A stretch of 64,000 nt of DNA from Sinonovacula constricta (lineage: Eukaryota; Mollusca; Bivalvia; Cardiida; Solecurtidae): contig CM017572.1 of the NCBI GenBank assembly GCA_007844125.1, positions 41,548,077 through 41,612,076 on the forward strand. The letters are read 5' to 3'. The position numbers were made by a program, and so were the translations under genes. Below are positions 11,501 through 25,605 of the stretch, piece by piece (the stretch's first letter is position 1; each line of letters opens with the position of its first letter). The notes beneath the pieces are model-generated. The model was given only the letters and a program-made list of their open reading frames with translations, ran no database searches and had not been told where the DNA came from.

Positions 11501-14500
11501 GTAAGGTCTGGTTACCACAATGCCATGTCTGGTTACCACAAGGTCATGGCTGGTTACTATCAGGGCAATGTCTGGTTACCTTAAGGCCATGGCTGGTTAC
11601 ATCAGTGCCATGTCTGGTTACCACAATGCCATGGCTGGTTACATCAGTGCCATGCCTGGTTACATCAAAGCCATGTCTGGTTACCTTCATGCCATGTTTG
11701 GTTGCATGTTTGGTTACCAAAATGCCATGGCTGGTTACCACAATGCCATGGCTGGTTACATTAAGGCCATGCCTGGTTACATCAAGGCCATGTCTGGTTA
11801 ACTCAAGGTCTTGTCTGGTTACCTCAAAGTCATGTCTGGTTACCTCAAGGCCTTTTCTGGTTATCTCAAGGTCAAGTCTGGTTACTTCAAGGCCATGTCT
11901 GGTTAATCCAAGGTCTTGTCTGGTTACCTCAAAGCCATGTCTGGTTACCTCAATGCCATGTCTGGTTACCTTCAGGCCATGTCTGGTTACCTCAATGGCA
12001 TGTCTGATTACCGCAAGGCCATGTCTAGTTACCTCAATGGCATGGCTGATTACCTCAAGGTAATGTCTGGTTACCTCAATGCTATATCAGGTTACTTCAA
12101 TGCCAAATGTGGTTAATTCAATACCATTTCTGGTTACCTCAAGGCTATGTCTTGTTACCTTTAGGCCATGTCTGGTTACCTCAATACCATGTCTGTTTAC
12201 ATCAAGGCTATTTCAGGTTACTCCAAGGTCATGTCTGGTTACCTTAAGGCCATGTCTGGTTAACTTAATGCCATTTCTGGTTACCTGAAGGTAATGTCTG
12301 GTTACCTCAAGGCCATGTCTGGTTACTTTCAGGCCATGTTTGGTTACCACAATGCCATGTCTGGTTACCTCAAGGTCATGTCTGGTTACCATTAGGCCAT
12401 ATCTTGTTACCTAAATGCGTAGACTGGTTACTTTAAGGCCATGACATTTTACCCCAAGGCATTGACTTGTTACCTCAAGGCCATGATTTTGTACCTCAAG
12501 GCCATGTCTGGTTACCTTTAGGCCATGTCTGGTTACCTTAGTGCCTAGTTTGCTTACCGCAAGGCCATGTCTGACAACCTCAAGGCCATGTCTGGTTACC
12601 TTTAGGCCATGTCTGGTTACCTCAGTGCCTAGTCTGCTTACCTCAAGGCCATGTATGGTTACCTCAAGGTCATGTCTGGTTACCTTCAGGCCATGGCTGG
12701 TTACCTTAAGGCCATGACTTGTTACCTCAAGGCCATGTCTAGTTACCTCAAGGCCATAACTGGTTACCTCAAGGCCATGTCTGGTTACCCCAAAGCCATG
12801 ACTGGCAAACCTTAAGGCCATGACTTGTTACCTTGTCTGGTTACCTTAAGGCCATTTTAGGTTACCACAAGATCAAGTCTGGTTAACTCAAGGCAATGTC
12901 TGGTTACCTAAATGCCATGCCTGGTTACCTTCAGGCCATGTCTGGTTACCACAATGCCATGGCTGGTTACATCAAGGCCAAGCCTGGTTACATCAAGACC
13001 ATGCCTGGTTACCACAAGGTCATGTCTGGTTACATCAATGAAATGGCTGGTTACCTTAAGGCTATGTCTGGTTTCCACAATGCCATGCCTTGTTACATCA
13101 AGGCCATGCCTGGTAACTTCAAGGCCATGTCTTGTTACCTCAAGGTCTTGTCTGGTTACCTCAAAGCCATGTCTGGTTACCTCAAGGTCATGTCTGGTTA
13201 CCTCAAGTCCACGTCTGGTTACGTCAAGGCAATGTCTGGTTACATCAAGGTAATGTCTGGTTACCTCAAGGCCATGTCTAGTTACTCCAAGGCCATGTCT
13301 GATTACATCAAGGCCATGACTGGTTACATCAAGGCCATGTCTGGTTACCTCAGTGCCTAGTCTGCTTACCTCAAGACCATGCCTGGTTACCTTAAGGCCA
13401 TGTCTTGTTACCTCAGTGCCAAGTCTGCTTACCTCAAGGCCATGTCTGATTACATCAAGGTCATGTCTTGTTACATCAAGTCCACCTCTGGTTACCTCAA
13501 GGTCATGTCTGGTTACCTCAAGGCCATGTCTGGTTACCTCAAGGCCTTCACTGGTTACCTTAATGCCTAGTCTGGTTACCTCAAGGCTATGTCTGGTTAA
13601 CCCAAGGTCATGTCTGGTTACAACAGTGCCCTTTCTGGTTACCTGAATGCCTGACTAGTTACCTTAAGTCCTTGTCTGGTTACCTCAAGGCCATGCCTGG
13701 TTACCAAAATGCAATGTCTTCTTACCTTAAGGCCATGTCTGGTTACCTTTAGGCCATGTCTGGTAACCACAATGGCAGGTCTTGTTACCTCAATGTCATG
13801 TCTGGTTACCTCAATTGCTGGTTACCTCCAGGCCATGTCTGGTTACCTTAAGGTCATGACTTGTTACCTCAAGCCATAACTGGTTATCCCAAGGCCATGA
13901 CAGGCAACCTTAAGGCCATGACTTGTTACCTTGTCTTGTTACCTTAGGGCCATTTCAAATTACCCCAAGGTCAAATCTGGTTACCTCAAGGCCATGTCTG
14001 GTTACCTCAAGCCCATGTCTGGTTACCTTCAGGCCATGTCTGGTAACCACAATGCAATGGCTGGTTACATCAAGGCCATGCCTGGTTACGTCAAGGCCAT
14101 GCCTGGTTACATCAAGGCCATGCCTGGTTACTTCAAGGCCATGTCTGGTTACCTCAAGGTCTTGTCTGGTTACCTCAAAGCTTTTTCTGGTTACCTCAAG
14201 GCCATGTATGTTTACAACAAGGCCATGTCTGGTTACCACAAGGCCATGTCTGGTTACATCAATGGAATGTCTGGTTCCCTTAAGGCTATATCAGGTTTCC
14301 ATAATGCCATGTCTGGTTACCTCAATGCCATGTCTGGTTAACCGAAGTTAACCTCAAGTCCACGTCAAGTTAGCTCAAGGTCATGTCTCATTACCTCAAG
14401 TTCATGTCTGGTTACCTCAAGGTCATGTCTGCATACCTCAAGTCCACGTCTAGTTACTTCAAGGCAATGTCTGGCTACCTCAAGGTCATGTCTGGTTACC

Positions 14501-14567
14501 TCAACTCCACATCTGTTTACCTCAAGGCCATGTCTGGTTACCTCACGGCCATGACTTAGATCTGACT

Positions 14568-14717
14568 TGAAGATTCATCTTTTTCTTTGTAATTTTCATT
14601 GAAAGTTCTTTTAAATGTTAAATAAGGCCAGATATATTGATAAAATAAATTAGATTAAGGTTATATCCAGTTATATTAAGACAGTTACCTTTAAGGCCTA
14701 TCCTAGTAATGTTAAGT
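14568..14717 (+). repeat. Array header module, copy 2
   Basis: 'tctgacttgaagattcatctttttctttgtaattttcattg' to 'cctatcctagtaatgttaagtcc', flanked on both sides by 21-bp units. It differs from copy 1 at scattered bases, for example 'ttagattaaggttatatcc'. Confidence 0.9.
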
Positions 14718-17700
14718 CCATGTCTGGTTAAATTTAGGTCATGTCTGGTTACCTCAATGCCATGTCTAGTTACCTCAAGGCCATGTCTGGTTACCTTTAG
14801 GCCATGTCTGGTTACCTTAATGCCATGTCTGGTTACCTCAAGTCAACGTCTGGTTACCTCAAGGTCATGTCTGGTTACCTCAAGGTCACATTTGCTTACC
14901 TCAAGGTCATGTCTGGTTACCTCAAGGCCATGTCTGGTTACGTCAAGGCTATGTCTCGTTACCTCAAGTCCACGTCTAGTTACCTCAAGGTCATGTCTGG
15001 TTACCTCAAGTCCAGGTTTGGTTACATCAAGGCAATGTCTGGTTACCTCAAGTTAATCTCTTGTTACCTCAAATGTCTGGTTACCTCAAGGTCATATCTG
15101 GTTACCTCAAGTCCACGTCTGTTTACCTCAAGGCAATGTCTGGTTACATCAAGGTAATGTCTGGTTACCTCAGATGTCTGGTTAGCTCAAGGTCATGTCT
15201 GGTTACCTCAACTCAACGTCTGGTTACCTCAAGGTCATGTCTGGTTACTTCAAGGCCATGTCTGGTTACCTTAAGGCCATAACTGCTTACCTCACTGCGT
15301 AGTCTGGTTACCGCAAAGCCATAACTTTTTACCTCAAGGCCATGTCTGGTTATCTCAATGTTATGCCTGGTTACCTCAGTGCCTAGTCTGCTTACCTCAA
15401 GGCCATGTCTGGTTACCTTAAGACCATGTCTAATTACCTCAAGGTCATGTCTGGTTACCTCAAGTCCACGTCTGGTTACCTCAATGCAATGTCTGGTTAC
15501 ATCAAGGTAATGTCTGGTCACCTCAAATGTCTGGTTACCTCAAGGCCATGTCTGGTTACTTCAAGGCCATGTCTGGTTACATCAAGGCCATGCCTGGTTA
15601 CCACAAGGCCATGTCTGGTTACATCAATGGAATGGCTGGTTACCTTAAGGCTATGTCAGGTTTCAACAATGCCATGCCTGCTTACATCAAGGCCATGTAT
15701 GGTTACATCAAGGCAATGTCTGGTTACCTTAAGGCCATGTCTGGTTACCACAATGCCGTGTCTGGTTACCTCAATGTCATGTCTGGTTATCTCAATGCCA
15801 TGCTGGTTTACCCACGGTCATGTCTGGTTTCCTCAATGCCATGTCTGTTTACTTCAATGCATGACTGGTTACCTTTTGGCCATGTCTGGTTATCTCATTG
15901 TAAGGTCTGGTTATCTCAAGGCCATGTCTAGTTATCTTCAGGCCATGTCTGGTTACCACAATGCCATGTCTGGTTACCACAAGGTCATGGCTGGTTACAT
16001 CAGGGCAATGTCTGGTTACCTTAAGGCCATGTCTGGTTACCTCAATGCCATGTATGGTTACCTCAATGCCATGCTGGTTTACCCACGGTCATGTCTGGTT
16101 TCCTCAATGCCATGTCTGTATACTTCAATGCATGACTGGTTACCTTTTGGCCATGTCTGGTTATCTCATTGTAAGGTCAGGTTACCACAATGCCATGTCT
16201 GGTTACCACAAGGTCATGGCTGGTTACATCAGGGCAATGTCTGGTTACCTTAAGGCAATGGCTGGTTACATCAGTGCCATGTCTGCTTACCACAATGCCA
16301 TGGCTGGTTGCATCAGTGCCATGCCTGGTTACATCAAAGCCATGTCTGGTTACCTTCAGGCCATGTTTGGTTGCATGTTTGGTTACCAAAATGCCATGGC
16401 TGGTTACCACAATGCCATGGCTGGTTACATTAAGGCCATGCCTGGTTACATCAAGGCCATGTCTGGTTAACTCAAGGTCTTGTCTGGTTACCTCAAAGTC
16501 ATGTCTGGTTACCTCAAGGCCTTTTCTGGTTATCTCAAGGTCAAGTCTGGTTACTTCAAGGCCATGTCTGGTTAACCCAAGGTCTTGTCTGGTAACCTCA
16601 AAGCCATGTCTGGTTACCTCAAGACCTTTTCTTGTTACCTCAATGCCATGTCTGGTTACCTTCAGGCCATGTCTGGCTACCTCAATGGCATGTCTGATTA
16701 CCGCAAGGCCATGTCTAGCTACCTCAATGGCATGGCTGATTACCTCAAGGTAATGTCTGGTTACCTCAATGCTATATCAGGTTACTACAATGCCAAATGT
16801 GGTTAATTCAATACCATTTCTGGTAACCTCAAGGCCATGTCTTGTTACCTCTACGCCATGTCTGGTTACCTCATTACCATGTCTGTTTACATCAAGGCCA
16901 TTTCAGGTTACTCCAAGGTCATGTCTGGTTACCTTAAGGCCATGCCTGGTTACCTCAAGGCTTTGACTAGTTACCTTCAGGCCATGTCTGGTTAACTCAA
17001 TGCCATTTCTGGTTACCTGAAGGTAATGTCTGGTTACCTCAAGGCCATGTCTGGTTACCTTCAGGCCATGTTTGGTTACCACAATGCCATGTCTGGTTAC
17101 CTCAAGGTCATGTCTGGTTACCTTTAGGCCATATCTTGTAACCTAAATGAGTAGACTGGTTACTTTAAGGCCATGACATTTTACCCCAAGGCATTGACTT
17201 GTTACCTCAAGGCCATGATTTTGTACCTCAAGGCCATGTCTGGTTACCTTTAGGCCATGTCTGGTTACCTCAGTGCCTAGTCTGCTTACCTCAAGGCCAT
17301 GTCTGGCTACCTCAAGGCCATGTCTGGTTACCTTTAGGCCACATCTGGTTACCTTTAGGCCATGTCTGGTTACCTTTAGGCCATGTCTGGTTACCTTTAG
17401 GCCATGTCTGCTTACCTCAGTGCCTAGTCTGCTTACCTCAAGGCCATGTCTGGTTACCTCAAGGCCATAACTGGTTACCTCAAGGCCATGTCTGGTTACC
17501 CCAAGGCCATGGTTGGTTACCTTAAGGCCATGACTTGTTACCTCAAGGCCATGTCTAGTTACCTCAAGGCCATAACTGGTTACCTCAAGGCCATGTCTGG
17601 TTACCCCAAGGCCATGGCTGGCAAACCTTAAGGCAATGACTTGTTACCTTGTCTGGTTACCTTAAGGCCATTTTAGGTTACCACAAGATCAAGTCTGGTT

Positions 17701-20700
17701 AACTCAAGGCCATGCCTGGTTACATCAAGGCCATGCCTGGTTACCACAAGTCCATGTCTGGTTACATCAATGGAATGGCTGGTTACCTTAAGGCTATGTC
17801 AGGTTTCCACAATGCCATGCCTGGTTACATCAAGGTCATGCCAGGTTACTTCACGGCCATGTCTGGTTACCTCATGGTCTTGTCTGGTTACCTCAAGGTC
17901 ATGTCTGGTAACCTCAAGTCCACGTCTGGTTACCTCAAGGCAATGTCTGGTTACATCAAGGTAATGTCTGGTCACCTCAAATATCTGGTTACCTCAAGGC
18001 CATGTCTGGTTACTTCAAGGCCATGTCTGGTTACATCAAGGCCATGCCTGGTTACCACAAGGCCATGTCTGGTTACATCAATGGAATGGCTGATTACCTT
18101 AAGGCTATGTCAGGTTTCCACAATGCCATGCCTGGTTACCTCAAGGCCATGTCTGGTTACCTCAAGGCCATGCCTGGTTACCTTCAGGTCATGTCTGGTT
18201 ACCACAATGCCATGGCTGGTTACATCAGTGTCATGCCTGGTTACATCAAAGCCATGTCTGGTTACCTTCAGGCCATGTTTGGTTGCATGTTTGGTTACCA
18301 CAATGCCATTGCTGGTTACCACAATGCCATGGCTGGTTACATTAAGGCCATGCCTGGTTACATCAATGCCATGTCTGGTTAACTCAAGGTCTTGTCTGGT
18401 AACCTCAAAGTCATGTCTGGTTACCTCAAGGCCTTTTCTGGTTATCTCAAGGTCATGTCTGGTTACTTCAAGGCCATGTCTGGTTAACCCAAGGTCTTGT
18501 CTGGTTACCTTTAGGCCATGTATGGTTACCTCAGTGCCTAGTCTGCTTACCTGAAGGCCATGTATGTTTACCTCAAGGTCATGTCTGGTTACCTCCAGGC
18601 CATGGCTGGTTACCTTAAGGCCATGACTTGTTACATCAAGGCAATGTCTAGTTACCTCAAGGCCATAACTGGTTACCTCAAGGCCATGTCTGGTTACCCC
18701 AAGGCCATGACGGCAAACCTAAAGGCCATGACTTGTTACCTTGTCTGGTTACCTTAAGGCCATTTTAGATTAACACAAGATCAAGTCTGGTTAACTCAAG
18801 GCAATGTCTGGTTACCTCAATGCCATGCCTGGTTACCTTCAGGCCATGTCTGGTTACCACAATGCCATGGCTGGTTACATCAAGGCCATGCCTGGTTACA
18901 TCAAGGCCATGCCTGGTTACCACAAGGCCATGTCTGGTTACCTCAAGTCCACCTCTGGTTACCTCTAGGTCATGTCTAGTTACCTCAAGGCCATGTCTGG
19001 TTACCTCAAGGTCTTCACTGGTTACCTTAATGCCTAGTCTGGTTACCTCAATGCCATGTCTGGTTTACCCAAGGTCATGTCTGGTTACAACAATGCCCTT
19101 TCTGGTTACCTGAATGCCTGACTAGTTACCTTAAGTCCTTGTCTGGTTACCTCAAGGCCATGCCTGGTTACCAAAATGCAATGTCTTTGTACCTTAAGGC
19201 CATGTCTGGTTACCTTTAGGCCATGTCTGGTAACCACAATGGCAGGTCTTGTTACCTCAATGTCATGTCTGGTAACCTCAAATGTCTCGTTACCTCCAGG
19301 CCATGTCTGGTTACCTCCAGGCCATGGCTGGTTACCTTAAGGCCATAACTTGTTACCTCAATCCATAACTGGTTACCTCAAGGCCATGTCTGGTTACCCC
19401 AAGGCCATGACAGGCAACCTTAAGGCCATGACTTGTTACCTTGTCTTGTTACCTTAAGGCCATTTCAAATTACCCCAAGGTCAAATCTGGTTACCTCAAG
19501 GCCATGTCTGGTTACCTCAAGGCCATGTCTGGTTACCTTCAGGCCATGTCTGGTAACCACAATGCAATGGCTGGTTACATCAAGGCCATGCCTGGTTACA
19601 TCAAGGCCATGCCTGGTTACATCAAGGCCATGCCTGGTTACTTCAAGGCCATGTCTGGTTACCTCAAGGTCTTGTCTGGTTACCTCAAAGCTTTTTCTGG
19701 TTACCTCAAGGCCATGTCTGTTTACAACAAGGCCATGTCTGGTTACCACAAGGCCATGTCTGGTTACATCAATGGAATGTCTGGTTACCTTAAGGCTATA
19801 TCAGGTTTCCACAATGCCATGTCTGGTTACCTCAATGCCATGTCTGGTTAACCGAAGTTAACCTCAAGTCCACATCAAGTTAGCTCAAGGTCATGTCTTA
19901 TTACCTCAAGTTTATGTCTGGTTACCCCAAGGTTATGTCTGGATACCTCAAGTCCACGTCTAGTTACTTCAAAGCAATGTCTGGCTACTTCAAGGCCATG
20001 TCTGGTTACATCAAGGCCATGCCTGGTTACCACAAGGCCATGTCTGGTTACATCAAAGGAATGGCTGGTTACCTTAAGGCTATGTCAGGTTTCAACAATG
20101 CCATGCCCGGTTACATCAAGGCCATGCCTGGTTACTTGAAGGCCATGTCTGGTTACCTCAAGGTCTTGTCTGGTTACCTCAAAGCCATGTCTGGTTACCT
20201 CAAGGTCATGTCTGGTTACCTCAAGTCCACGTCTGGTTACCTCAAGGCAATGTCTGGGTACATCAAGGTAATGTCTGGTTACCTCAAATGTCTGGTTACC
20301 ACAAGGCCATGTCTGCTTACTTCAAGGCCATGTCTGGTTACATCAAGGCCATGACTGGTTACATCAAGGCCATGTCTGGTTACCTCAGTGCTTAGTCTGC
20401 TTACCTCAAGGCCATGTCTGGTTACCTCAGTGCCTAGTCTGCTTACCTCAAGGCCATGTCTGGTTACCTTAAGGCCATGTCTGGTTACCTTAAGGCGATG
20501 TCTGATTACATCAAGGTCATGTCTGGTTACCTCAAGTCCATGTCTGGTTACCTCAAGGCCTTCACTGGTTACCTTAATGCCTAGTCTGGTTACCTCAAGG
20601 CCAATTCTGGTTAACCCAAGGTCATGTCTGGTTACAACAATGCCCTTTCTGGTTACCTGAATGCCTGACTAGTTACCTTAAGGCCTTGTCTGGTTACCTC

Positions 20701-21585
20701 AAGGCCATGCCTGGTAACCAAAATGCAATGTCTTCTTAACTTAAGGCCATGTCTGGTTACCTTTAGGCCATGTCTGGTAACCACAATGGCAGGTCCTGTT
20801 ACCTCAATGTCAAGTCTGGTTACCTCAAATGTCTGGTTACCTCCAGGCCATGTCTGGTTACCTCCAGGCCATGACTGGCAACATTAAGGCCATGACTCGT
20901 TACCTCAAGGCCATGTCTGGTTACCTCCAGGCCATGACAGGCAGCCCTAAGGCCAAGACTTGTTACCTTGTCTTGTTACCTTAAGGCCATTTCAAATTAC
21001 CACAAGGTCAAATCTGGTTACCTCAAGGCCATGTCTGGTTACCTCAAGGCCATGTCTGGTTACCTTCAGGCCATGTCTGGTAACCACAATGCAATGGCTG
21101 GTTACATCAAGGCCATGCCTGGTTACATCAAGGCCATGCCTGGTTACTTCAAGGTCATGTCTGGTTACCTCAAAGCTTTTTCTGGTTACCTCAAGGCCAT
21201 GTATGTTTACAACAAGGCCATGTCTGGTTACCACAAGGCCATGTCTGGTTACATCAATGGAATGTCTGGTTACCTTAAGGCTATGTCAGGTTTTCACAAT
21301 GCCATGTCTGGTTACCTTAATGCCATGTCTGGTTAACCGAAGTTAACCTCAAGTCCGCGTCAAGTTAGCTCAAGGTCATGTCTCATTACCTCAAGTTTAC
21401 GTCTGGTTACCTCAAGGTCATGTCTGGATACCTCAAGTCCACGTCTAGTTACTTCAAGGCAATGTCTGGCTACCTCAGGGTCATGTCTGGTTACCTCAAC
21501 TCCACATCTGTTTACTTCAAGGTCATGCCTCGTTACCTCAAGGCCATGTCTGGTTACCTCACAGCCATGACTTAGATATAACTTG

Positions 21586-21735
21586 AAGATTCATCTTTTT
21601 CTTTGTAATTTTCATTGAAAGTTCTTTTAAATGTTAAAAAAGGCCAGATATATTGAAACAATAAATTAGATTAAGGCTATATCCAGTTATATTAAGACAG
21701 TTACCTTTAAGGCCTTTCCTAGTAATGTTAAGTCC
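21586..21735 (+). repeat. Array header module, copy 3
   Basis: Same module after 'cacagccatgacttagatataacttgaag'. It contains 'gttaaaaaaggccagatatattgaaaca'. It opens the block that runs to the next header near 25455. Confidence 0.9.
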
Positions 21736-24700
21736 ATGTCTGGTTACCTCAAGGCCATGTCTGGTTACCTCAAGTCAGCGTCTGGTTACCTCAAGGTCAT
21801 GTCTGGTTACCTCAAGGTCACATTTGCTTACCTCAAGGTCATGTCTGGTTACCTCAAGGCCATGTCTGGTTACGTCAGGGCTATGTCTCGTTACCTCAAG
21901 TCCACGTCTAGTTACCTCAAGGTCATGTCTGGTTACCTCAAGTCCACGTCTGTTTACCTCAAGGCAATGTCTGGTTACATCAAGGTAATGTCTGGTTACC
22001 TCAGATGTCTGGTTACCTCAAGGTCATGTCTGGTTACCTCAACTCAACGTCTGGTTACCTCAAGATCATGTCTGGTTACTTCAAGGCCATGTCTGGTTAC
22101 CTTAAGGCCATAACTGCTTACCTCAATGCGTAGTCTGGTTACCGCAAAGCTATAACTTTTTACCTCAAGGCCATGTCTGGTTAACTCAATGCCTTGCCTG
22201 GTTACCTTAAGACGATATCTGGTTACCTCAATGCAATATCTTGTTACCTCAAGGCCATGTCTGGTTTTCCCAAGGCCATTTTGTGTTACCTCAAATGTCT
22301 GGTTACATCATGGTCATGTCTGGTTACCTCCAGGCCATGACTGGCAACATTAAGGCCATGACTTCTTACCTCACGGCCATATCTGTTTACCTTAAGGCCG
22401 TGACTGGTTACCTCAATGCGTTCTCTGGTAACCTTAAGGCCATGACTTGTTACCTCAAGGCCTTGACTGGTTACCTCAGGACCATTAATTTTTTACCACA
22501 AGGCCATGTCTGGTTACCTTAAGGCCTTGTCTGGTTAACTCAAATGTCTGGTTACCTCAAGGCAATGTCTGGTTACCTCAAGGCTATGACTGGTTACCTC
22601 AAGGCTATGACTTGTTACCTCAAGGCCTTGTCTAGTTACCTTAAGGCCATGACTGGTTACCACAAATGTCTGGTTACCTCAAGGCCATGTCTGATTGTTT
22701 CAAGGCCATGTCTGGTTCCCTGAAAGCCTTGACTCTTTACCTTAAGGCCATGTCTGCTTACCTCAAGGCCATGCCTGGTTACCTCAAGGCCTCGACTTGT
22801 TACCTAAATGCCTAGTCTGGTTACCTCAATGCCATGTCTGGTTAACCCAAGGTCATGTCTGGTTACCACAATGCCCTGTCTGGTTATCTCAATGCATGAC
22901 TGGTTACCTTAAGGCCTTGTCTGGTTACCTCAAGGCCATGCCTGGTAACCTCAATGCAATGTCTTCTTACCTCAAGGTCATGACTGGTTACCTCAAGGCT
23001 TTGACTGGTTACCTAAATACCTAGTCTTGTTACCTAAATGCCTAGTCTGGTTACCTTGAGGCCATGTCTGGTTACCTCAATGCCTAGTCTGGTTATGTCA
23101 AGGCCATGTCTGGTTACCTTAATGCCATGTATGGTCTCCTTAAAGTCATGACTGGCTACCTTAAGGCCATGTCTGGTTACCTCAAGCCCATGTCTGGTTA
23201 CCTCAAGGCCTTCACTGGTTACCTTAATGCCATGTCTGGTTGTCTCAAGGTCATGACTGGCTACCTTAAGGCCATGTCTGGTTACCTCAAGCCTAGCCTG
23301 GTTACCTCAAGGCCATGTCTTGTTACCTCAAATGTCTGGTTACCTCAAGGCCATGACTGGTTACCTCAATGCCTAGTCTGGTAGCCTCAATGCCATGTCT
23401 GGTTACCTTAAGGCCATGACTGGTTAACTCAATGCTTAGTCTGGTTACCTCAAGGCCATGACTGGTTTCCTCAATGCCTAGCCTGGTTACCTGAAGGCCA
23501 TGTCTGGTTACCTTTAGGCCATGTCTGGTTACCTCAGTGCCTAGTCTGCTTACCTCAAGGCCATGTATGGTTACCTCAAGGTCATGTCTGGTTACCTTCA
23601 GGCCATGGCTGGTTACCTTAAGGCCATGACTTGTTACCTCAAGGCCATGTCTAGTTACCTCAAGGCCATAACTGGTTACCTCAAGGCCATGTCTGGTTAC
23701 CCCAAAGCCATGACTGGCAAACCTTAAGGCCATGACTTGTTACCTTGTCTGGTTACCTTAAGGCCATTTTAGGTTACCACAAGATCAAGTCTGGTTAACT
23801 CAAGGCAATGTCTGGTTACCTAAATGCCATGCCTGCTTACCTTCAGGCCATGTCTGGTTACCACAATGCCATGGCTGGTTACATCAAGGCCAAGCCTGGT
23901 TACATCAAGACCATGCCTGGTTACCACAAGGTCATGTCTGGTTACATCAATGAAATGGCTGGTTACCTTAAGGCTATGTCAGGTTTCCACAATGCCATGC
24001 CTTGTTACATCAAGGCCATGCCTGGTAACTTCAAGGCCATGTCTTGTTACCTCAAGGTCTTGTCTGGTTACCTCAAAGCCATGTCTGGTTACCTCAAGGT
24101 CATGTCTGGTTACCTCAAGTCCACGTCTGGTTACGTCAAGGCAATGTCTGGTTACATCAAGGTAATGTCTGGTTACCTCAAGGCCATGTCTAGTTACTCC
24201 AAGGCCATGTCTGATTACATCAAGGCCATGACTGGTTACATCAAGGCCATGTCTGGTTACCTCAGTGCCTAGTCTGCTTACCTCAAGACCATGCCTGGTT
24301 ACCTTAAGGCCATGTCTTGTTACCTCAGTGCCAAGTCTGCTTACCTCAAGGCCATGTCTGATTACATCAAGGTCATGTCTTGTTACCTCAAGTCCACCTC
24401 TGGTTACCTCAAGGTCATGTCTGGTTACCTCAAGGCCATGTCTGGTTACCTCAAGGCCTTCACTGGTTACCTTAATGCCTAGTCTGGTTACCTCAAGGCC
24501 ATGTCTGGTTAACCCAAGGTCATGTCTGGTTACAACAGTGCCCTTTCTGGTTACCTGAATGCCTGACTAGTTACCTTAAGTCCTTGTCTGGTTACCTCAA
24601 GGCCATGCCTGGTTACCAAAATGCAATGTCTTCTTACCTTAAGGCCATGTCTGGTTACCTTTAGGCCATGTCTGGTAACCACAATGGCAGGTCTTGTTAC

Positions 24701-25454
24701 CTCAATGTCATGTCTGGTTACCTCAATTGCTGGTTACCTCCAGGCCATGTCTGGTTACCTTAAGGTCATGACTTGTTACCTCAAGCCATAACTGGTTATC
24801 CCAAGGCCATGACAGGCAACCTTAAGGCCATGACTTGTTACCTTGTCTTGTTACCTTAGGGCCATTTCAAATTACCCCAAGGTCAAATCTGGTTACCTCA
24901 AGGCCATGTCTGGTTACCTCAAGCCCATGTCTGGTTACCTTCAGGCCATGTCTGGTAACCACAATGCAATGGCTGGTTACATCAAGGCCATGCCTGGTTA
25001 CATCAAGGCCATGTCTGGTTACCTCAAGGTCTTGTCTGGTTACCTCAAAGCTTTTTCTGGTTACCTCAAGGCCATGTCTGTTTACAACAAGGCCATGTCT
25101 GGTTACCACAAGGCCATGTCTGGTTACATCAATGGAATGTCTGGTTACCTTAAGGCTATATCAGGTTTCCATAATGCCATGTCTGGTTACCTCAATGCCA
25201 TGTCTGGTTAACCGAAGTTAACCTCAAGTCCACGTCAAGTTAGCTCAAGGTCATGTCTCATTACCTCAAGTTTATGTCTGGTTACCTCAAGGTCATGTCT
25301 GCATACCTCAAGTCCACGTCTAGTTACTTCAAGGCAATGTCTGGCTACCTCAAGGTCATGTCTGGTTACCTCAACTCCACATCTGTTTACCTCAAGGTCA
25401 TGTCTCGTTACCTCAAGGCCATGTCTGGTTACCTCACAGCCATGACTTAGATAT

Positions 25455-25605
25455 AACTTGAAGATTCATCTATTTCTTTGTAATTTTCATTGAAAGTTTT
25501 TTTAAATGTTAAATAAGGCCAGATATATTGATAAAATAAATTAGATTAAGGTTATATCCAGTTATATTAAGACAGTTACCTTTAAGGCCTTTCCTAGTAA
25601 TGTTA
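25455..25605 (+). repeat. Array header module, copy 4
   Basis: Counterpart of the 14568 header in superblock copy 2. It shares 'attgataaaataaattagattaaggttatatcc' with it, which confirms the pairing. Confidence 0.9.

Larger units (their letters stand above)
12600..23510. repeat. Superblock copy 1 (~10.9 kb)
   Basis: This segment is repeated almost unchanged as 23510-35090. Example anchors are 12896/23808 and 13923/24835 (offset 10912), 14804/25695 (10891), 16177/27773 (11596), 17199/28753 (11554), 20960/32556 (11596) and 22797/34372 (11575). The offset shift near 27 kb is due to an extra ~700-bp insertion-duplication in copy 2. Confidence 0.9.
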
